DNA from: DUZB01 sp964407525
GTDB lineage: Bacteria; Desulfobacterota; DSM-4660; Desulfatiglandales; Desulfatiglandaceae
Direction of reading: 5' to 3'
Length of the DNA stretch: 10,733 nt
NCBI GenBank assembly: GCA_964407525.1
Contig: CAYOWC010000163.1
Span: forward strand, 1 to 10,733
The notes beneath the pieces were generated by a model, which ran no database searches, had not been told where the DNA came from, and saw only the letters and a program-made list of their open reading frames with translations. This document shows, one piece after another, positions 6,788 to 10,733 of the stretch. Positions within the stretch are counted from its first letter, which is position 1. Each line of letters starts with the position of its first letter. The position numbers were made by a program, and so were the translations under genes.

Positions 6788-7870
6788 TCAAAGAGGCCAG
6801 CGCCTGAAAGTGGATCTTGCCATTTGCCAGAATTCGGCGATCCCTTTCGGCTTTAAAGTGATGAAAACAATAATAAAAGCCCCATAAATAAATTCACGGA
6901 TCGGAACTATGGCAGCGATGGCCCCCATTTCCAGAAAACATCCTGCCAGAAGGCCGACACACTCGTTCAGAAGAACGATAAATATAGAACCGAATACTGC
7001 CCCGGGAATGCTTCCCAAGCCCCCTGAAACAATCATCGCCACAAATTCCATAGACATGCCTATACTGAAGAGTCCAGGGGAAATTTCGCCCATATGGTAA
7101 GCAAAGAGAGCACCTGCAAAACCTGCACAGAATGAACTTATGGCAAAAGAGAGAAGCTTATACCTGAAAACCGGAATCCCCATTCCTTCAGCAGCTGTTT
7201 GATTGTCTCTTATGGCTACGAATGCCCTCCCAAACCTGGTTCGCATCAGGTTTGCAGCTATCCAGACCATGATTACGAGCGAGAGGAATATCACAAAATA
7301 AAAGGTCGTTCCATGGCTTATCTGAAAAGGGACTGATTCCCCCGCCTTGATGGGTAATCCTTCTGCCCCTCCGGTAACTCCTTTCCAGTGCAAAAATACA
7401 TATTCTATAATCAGCTGTCCGCCAAGGGTCGCTATACAAAGGTGTAGATGTCTGAGTCTTGCGGCCGGAAAACTGAGAATGATACCTGCCATCGTAGCGA
7501 AGACGGCCGCGATCGGAATAGCTGCAAAAAAAGGAAACCCTCCCTTGGACGCCAGAATGGCTGCCGTATATGCCCCAATTCCGAACAAAGCCCCATGGGC
7601 TAGAGAAAGCTGCCCTGTAAACCCTGTAAGGATGTTCAAACCCAGAGCGGCTATAGCATAAATTCCAATGAGGTTGAATAGTTTCAGGGTGTGAATTCCA
7701 CTTGAAAAAGGAACCGCAACGAATAGGAAAATAAGGCCGATCCATACCCATAGCCGACCGAAATCCGTTTTGAATATGGTAAGCTCATCCTGGTAGGATT
7801 CTTTAAAGTTTCCGCATGAATGAAACTGAAGTTTCCGCATTTTTTTTGCTTTTTCAGGATGTATCTTCAT
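6788..7870 (-). CDS. livM: Branched-chain amino acid-type ABC permease LivM
   Basis: Inner-membrane permease of the LivM family, partner of LivH in ABC importers for branched-chain amino acids and, in relatives, aromatic or other organic acids. The ATG at 7870 overlaps the livH stop (ATGA), giving 360 residues. A hydrophilic stretch of about 40 residues precedes the first membrane segment (WVWIGLIFLFVAVPF). Family landmarks are GLNILTGFTGQLSLAHGAL, FGIGAYTAA, ATLGG, the EAA-like loop RTRFGRAFVAIRDNQTAAEGMGI, and SGGLGSIPGAVFGSIF near the end. The usual RLRGxYL reads RLRHLHL here. The frame stays open well upstream to 8152, but that part is out-of-frame livH sequence and not coding. It is the last gene of the minus-strand operon; no ATPase or binding protein follows it. 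Confidence 0.93.
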   Translation of the reverse strand: MKIHPEKAKKMRKLQFHSCGNFKESYQDELTIFKTDFGRLWVWIGLIFLFVAVPFSSGIHTLKLFNLIGIYAIAALGLNILTGFTGQLSLAHGALFGIGAYTAAILASKGGFPFFAAIPIAAVFATMAGIILSFPAARLRHLHLCIATLGGQLIIEYVFLHWKGVTGGAEGLPIKAGESVPFQISHGTTFYFVIFLSLVIMVWIAANLMRTRFGRAFVAIRDNQTAAEGMGIPVFRYKLLSFAISSFCAGFAGALFAYHMGEISPGLFSIGMSMEFVAMIVSGGLGSIPGAVFGSIFIVLLNECVGLLAGCFLEMGAIAAIVPIREFIYGAFIIVFITLKPKGIAEFWQMARSTFRRWPL

Positions 7871-8748
7871 TGCCAGGACCGTTTTACTTCCGCAGTCCCA
7901 ATAAAACCGCCGGGTTTCAATACAATCATAACAAAGAGTGCCACGTAAGGAATGATTTCTCCTAATGAGGCAGAGATATAGCCTTTTGTTAAGGCTTCCA
8001 ACACTCCGATCAGGATGCCCCCCAAGATAGCTCCCCAGATACTGTTCAGGCCTCCAAGTACCACTACAGGAAAAACCTTCAGCCCGATAAAACCTAAATC
8101 GCTGATACTCGCTTTGTTTAGAATTCCAAGGGCAATACCGGTAATGGCACATGCCATCGCTGCAATTGCCCAGGACAGGGCAAGCATCCTCTTTACAGGA
8201 ACACCGAGGGCGAAGGCTGCTGACCGGTTTTCTATGGTGGACCGCATGTAAATTCCCTGCGACGACGTAAAAAAGAGCCCAAAAAACATAAAAAAGAGTC
8301 CGCCAACAATAAAAATCGCTACAGAGAAACCGGGTATGGGCACTGTCCCCAAATTCACTGATAGTGCTTCACAAGACTGTTCTGAATAGTCATGCAGATT
8401 AATCCTGGATAAAAAAGCGAAGATGCTCTTAAAAATCAGAGCCAGACCAATGGTCAGGACGGCGCCATGTACCGGGTTTGATTTAGTGAAGGAATGATGA
8501 AGGCTTTTTTCAAGCAACAAGCCGATAGCAAACGTTCCCGCCAGTGTCAACACAAAAGAAAAAAGGATAGGCAGTCCTCCCCACGACGAGAGGATAAGAA
8601 AAATGAAGGCGCCCATGGCCATGAGTCCACCGTGAGCGAAGTTGAGAACACGACTCGACTGGAAGATCATGACAAAACCGGTGGCTGCTATGGCGTAAAG
8701 TACCCCGACGGAAACGCCCTTTATCAGAACTGGTAGAAAAAACTCCAT
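7867..8748 (-). CDS. livH: Branched-chain amino acid-type ABC permease LivH
   Basis: Inner-membrane permease of the LivH family, forming the translocation pore with LivM. 293 residues, normal length, with about eight hydrophobic segments. Landmarks are GVSVGVLYAIAATGFVMIF, SRVLNFAHGGLMAMGAF (the conserved NFAHG), an EAA-like loop RSTIENRSAAFALGVPVKRM, and FPVVVLGGLNSIWGAILGGI near the C-terminus. The start ATG overlaps the stop of the upstream acyl-CoA synthetase gene (TAATG), and its own TGA overlaps the livM ATG, so all three genes should be translationally coupled. A weak GAGAG lies about 10 nt before the start. Coupling to a CoA ligase suggests the imported substrate may be a carboxylic acid rather than leucine, isoleucine or valine, but the permease sequence alone does not decide this. 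Confidence 0.94.
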   Translation of the reverse strand: MEFFLPVLIKGVSVGVLYAIAATGFVMIFQSSRVLNFAHGGLMAMGAFIFLILSSWGGLPILFSFVLTLAGTFAIGLLLEKSLHHSFTKSNPVHGAVLTIGLALIFKSIFAFLSRINLHDYSEQSCEALSVNLGTVPIPGFSVAIFIVGGLFFMFFGLFFTSSQGIYMRSTIENRSAAFALGVPVKRMLALSWAIAAMACAITGIALGILNKASISDLGFIGLKVFPVVVLGGLNSIWGAILGGILIGVLEALTKGYISASLGEIIPYVALFVMIVLKPGGFIGTAEVKRSWQ

Positions 8749-10733
8749 TACGGAAAAACTCTCGCTGCGATTAGGTCTAATATTCTTGCCCTGATCTCCT
8801 TACGGACAATCTTTCCATTCCTGTATCGTAGCTGCCCCTCGACCGAAACTTCACTTTGGTCGGAATAGATTGCGTCAACCATTTCATTGTATTCCTCTAG
8901 GACAACATCTCTTTTCACTTTGCCCGTTCTCGTGATCTCATAGTCATCCGCATCTAACATTTTATAAAGAAGGATTATCCTACGTACTTTCAACCTATCC
9001 GGGAGATTTGAATTGATCTGGACAATTTCTTCTCGAATCAACTGCTCAACTTCATTTTGAAGCGAAAGTTCTTTATAAGAGAGACATGAAATATTTCTCT
9101 TTTCAGCCCAGCTTCCCACATTTCCGAAGTCAATGTTGATAAGGGCAGCAACGTATGGTAGACCATCGCCCAGAACAACGGCCTCCTTGATATATGGGCT
9201 GAATTTCATCCTGGCTTCAAGAAATTCCGGAGAAAACCTCTGCCCCCCACCAGTGCTCATGACATTCTGCTTCCGCCCGATAATGGCCAAATCCTCTTTT
9301 CCATCAAACTGCGCAATATCTCCCGTGTGGAGCCATCCATCTTTCAAAGGATCGCCACCTTCTCCGGTATTTCCATAATAACCTTCGAAGTTGGATTTGC
9401 TCCGGACCAGAATTTCCTGGTCGTCTGCTATTCTTATCTCGGTATCGGGGAAAAGGCTGCATTCCAATCCAGTCTTACCGGTTTGAGTCAAATCAATGGG
9501 AAAAAAACCACACGTTTCAGTCATCCCGTAACATTGCTTCAGGTCTAATCCAATCGCCTGAAAAAAACGGAGCACCTCTGGATTGACCGGAGCTCCACCC
9601 ACATAGGCAACACGCACACGACTGCTTCCAATGCGATCAAGGAGAGGGTGAAGGATCAGTTTCGTACCCATCCATCTCAAGAATTTAAGTCTTATTGAAA
9701 CAGGATTCCTCTTCATTTCCAGGTGGAATATGTCTACTCCGATTCGATATGACCAATTGAAAAGGCAAGGCTTGAAGGGTCCTGAAAGTTTTATCCGGGC
9801 CTGAATGTTTGATGCCAGATCCTCCCAGAACCCGACCGGTTCCATGATCACATCCGGCCCGATATTTCTGAAATCCTTCATGGCTGATTCAGGAGATTCA
9901 GGGAAATTTATAACGAGGCCTCCACAAAGAGTAATACCAATACCCCACATCTGCTCAATAATCGATGCGGTCTTATTTGTGGACATCCAGTTATCTCCAA
10001 TACCGATGGGGGCATTATTGATCCAACTGCACGCCATATCCGTAAAATTGGCATGGGAAAGCATAACTCTCTTGGGTATTTCTGTTGTGCCGGAAGTAAG
10101 AATCACCAACGCTATATCGTCAGGTTTACCTTCCCAGAGTTCCTTGATGAACAAGTCAGGCTGCTCCCTGTCCAACTCCTCCCCAAGTTCGAGAAGCTGA
10201 CTGAAACTGACCAGCCACGGGTCGTCCTCGTAAGGGTTCATTCCGGTAGGATCAACGTAAACGATATGCTCTATAAACGACAATTCGGTTTTCAACATCA
10301 GCAGTTTATTGATCTGTTCCTGGTCCTGCGCGATAACAAAACTCGCGTTGATGTGGTTCAGATCTTCTGCAATATCCTCCGCAGCGGTAGAGGAAAACAT
10401 GGGAAAAGGAACTGCGCCGACAGATTGGATTCCAAGTTCTCCAAATAACCATTCTGGTCCGTTGTCAAGGATCAGTCCAACGTTATGGTCCCTTTTAAGC
10501 CCGAGAGAAATCATGCCGAGGGCGGTGGATTTGGTAAATCCGAGATATTGATTCCAACTGGTACTTTTCCAGATCCCGGAAGTTTTTTCTCTCAAGGCCA
10601 CTTTTCCTGATCCCAGTCGGTCGGCCTGTCTCGATAATATCTGGGGAAGAGTGTAACGGGGCATGGAAGCAACTGCTTCGCTGTCCATTCGTAAAATTTT
10701 CTTCCTGTTGGTCTTCATCAGACTAGTGTCCAT
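8748..10733 (-). CDS. Long-chain acyl-CoA synthetase-like AMP-binding protein
   Basis: ANL-superfamily enzyme of the FAA1/COG1022 type, which activates a carboxylic acid to an acyl-adenylate and then to acyl-CoA. 661 residues. Seen: N-terminal EWLFGELGIQSVGAVPFPMF (94-113), A3 motif TSGTTEIPKRV (213-223), A5 YGMTET (402-407), A7 GWLHTGD (466-472), A8 GRKQNVMSTGGGQRFSP (486-502) and A10 TGKVKR with the likely adenylation lysine Lys605. The A3 motif differs from the usual TSGTTGxPKGV: Glu218 and Arg222 replace two glycines. The usual LPLxHxFE segment reads NKTASIIE (253-260) and lacks the histidine. Activity or substrate class may thus be altered. The first ATG coincides with the window edge, so the true start could lie outside; Met6 and Met16 are alternatives. 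Its stop overlaps livH. Confidence 0.88.
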   Translation of the reverse strand: MDTSLMKTNRKKILRMDSEAVASMPRYTLPQILSRQADRLGSGKVALREKTSGIWKSTSWNQYLGFTKSTALGMISLGLKRDHNVGLILDNGPEWLFGELGIQSVGAVPFPMFSSTAAEDIAEDLNHINASFVIAQDQEQINKLLMLKTELSFIEHIVYVDPTGMNPYEDDPWLVSFSQLLELGEELDREQPDLFIKELWEGKPDDIALVILTSGTTEIPKRVMLSHANFTDMACSWINNAPIGIGDNWMSTNKTASIIEQMWGIGITLCGGLVINFPESPESAMKDFRNIGPDVIMEPVGFWEDLASNIQARIKLSGPFKPCLFNWSYRIGVDIFHLEMKRNPVSIRLKFLRWMGTKLILHPLLDRIGSSRVRVAYVGGAPVNPEVLRFFQAIGLDLKQCYGMTETCGFFPIDLTQTGKTGLECSLFPDTEIRIADDQEILVRSKSNFEGYYGNTGEGGDPLKDGWLHTGDIAQFDGKEDLAIIGRKQNVMSTGGGQRFSPEFLEARMKFSPYIKEAVVLGDGLPYVAALINIDFGNVGSWAEKRNISCLSYKELSLQNEVEQLIREEIVQINSNLPDRLKVRRIILLYKMLDADDYEITRTGKVKRDVVLEEYNEMVDAIYSDQSEVSVEGQLRYRNGKIVRKEIRARILDLIAARVFP

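Noticed and set aside
6702..6887. 61-codon plus-strand ORF starting at the lipoprotein stop
   Set aside because: It reads through the octamer array and then antisense to the end of livM, giving low-complexity residues (CVSASLRLCA). It is not a gene.
7188..7751. 187-codon minus-strand ORF within livM
   Set aside because: It is a frame shadow of livM, rich in Arg, Ser, Trp and Tyr, without membrane segments or motifs.
7871..8152. 94-codon N-terminal extension of livM
   Set aside because: It overlaps livH out of frame and encodes no LivM-like sequence; the ATGA overlap at 7867-7870 is the natural start.

Overview
This window reads as ordinary chromosome from a free-living bacterium. My best guess is an anaerobe of the Desulfobacterota (formerly Deltaproteobacteria). 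That guess rests on an acyl-CoA ligase wired to branched-chain-type ABC permeases, a DUF1786/phosphorylase pair, and octamer intergenic repeats of the TCTCTGCG kind that I associate with such genomes. No search was run. There are no rRNA, tRNA, CRISPR, phage or IS features.

Layout: (1) Positions 1-1295, minus strand, hold nearly all of ffh, the SRP GTPase. Its C-terminal tail lies off the left edge, and a near-consensus sigma70 promoter sits just upstream at 1323-1352. (2) About 1353-1693 is a non-coding divergent region with small inverted repeats and a degenerate CAGAG/CCGTG repeat patch. (3) About 1694-6702, plus strand, holds five tightly packed genes that look like one operon: a nucleoside-phosphorylase-like protein, a DUF1786 ASKHA-like protein whose start overlaps the previous stop, ligA (NAD-dependent DNA ligase), an acylphosphatase, and a predicted lipoprotein with a C-terminal domain like that of FlgT. 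(4) 6703-6787 is a short convergent gap with four perfect tandem copies of TCTCTGCG. (5) 6788-10733, minus strand, holds three overlapping genes transcribed right to left: a long-chain acyl-CoA synthetase-like AMP-binding protein, livH-type permease and livM-type permease.

How they work together: Ffh (membrane targeting) and LigA (replication and repair) are housekeeping. The phosphorylase and DUF1786 protein are probably translationally coupled and may act on a common small molecule, but the substrate is unknown. The ligase-LivH-LivM set suggests uptake of a carboxylic acid or amino-acid-like substrate followed by CoA activation. The ATPases and the binding protein are not in the window and may lie beyond the right edge. 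The most notable sequence-level oddities are two glycine substitutions in the AMP-binding P-loop motif of the synthetase, an Asp-to-Glu change in the Ffh G4 motif, and strong competing hairpins inside ligA. I did not find a clearly novel system.
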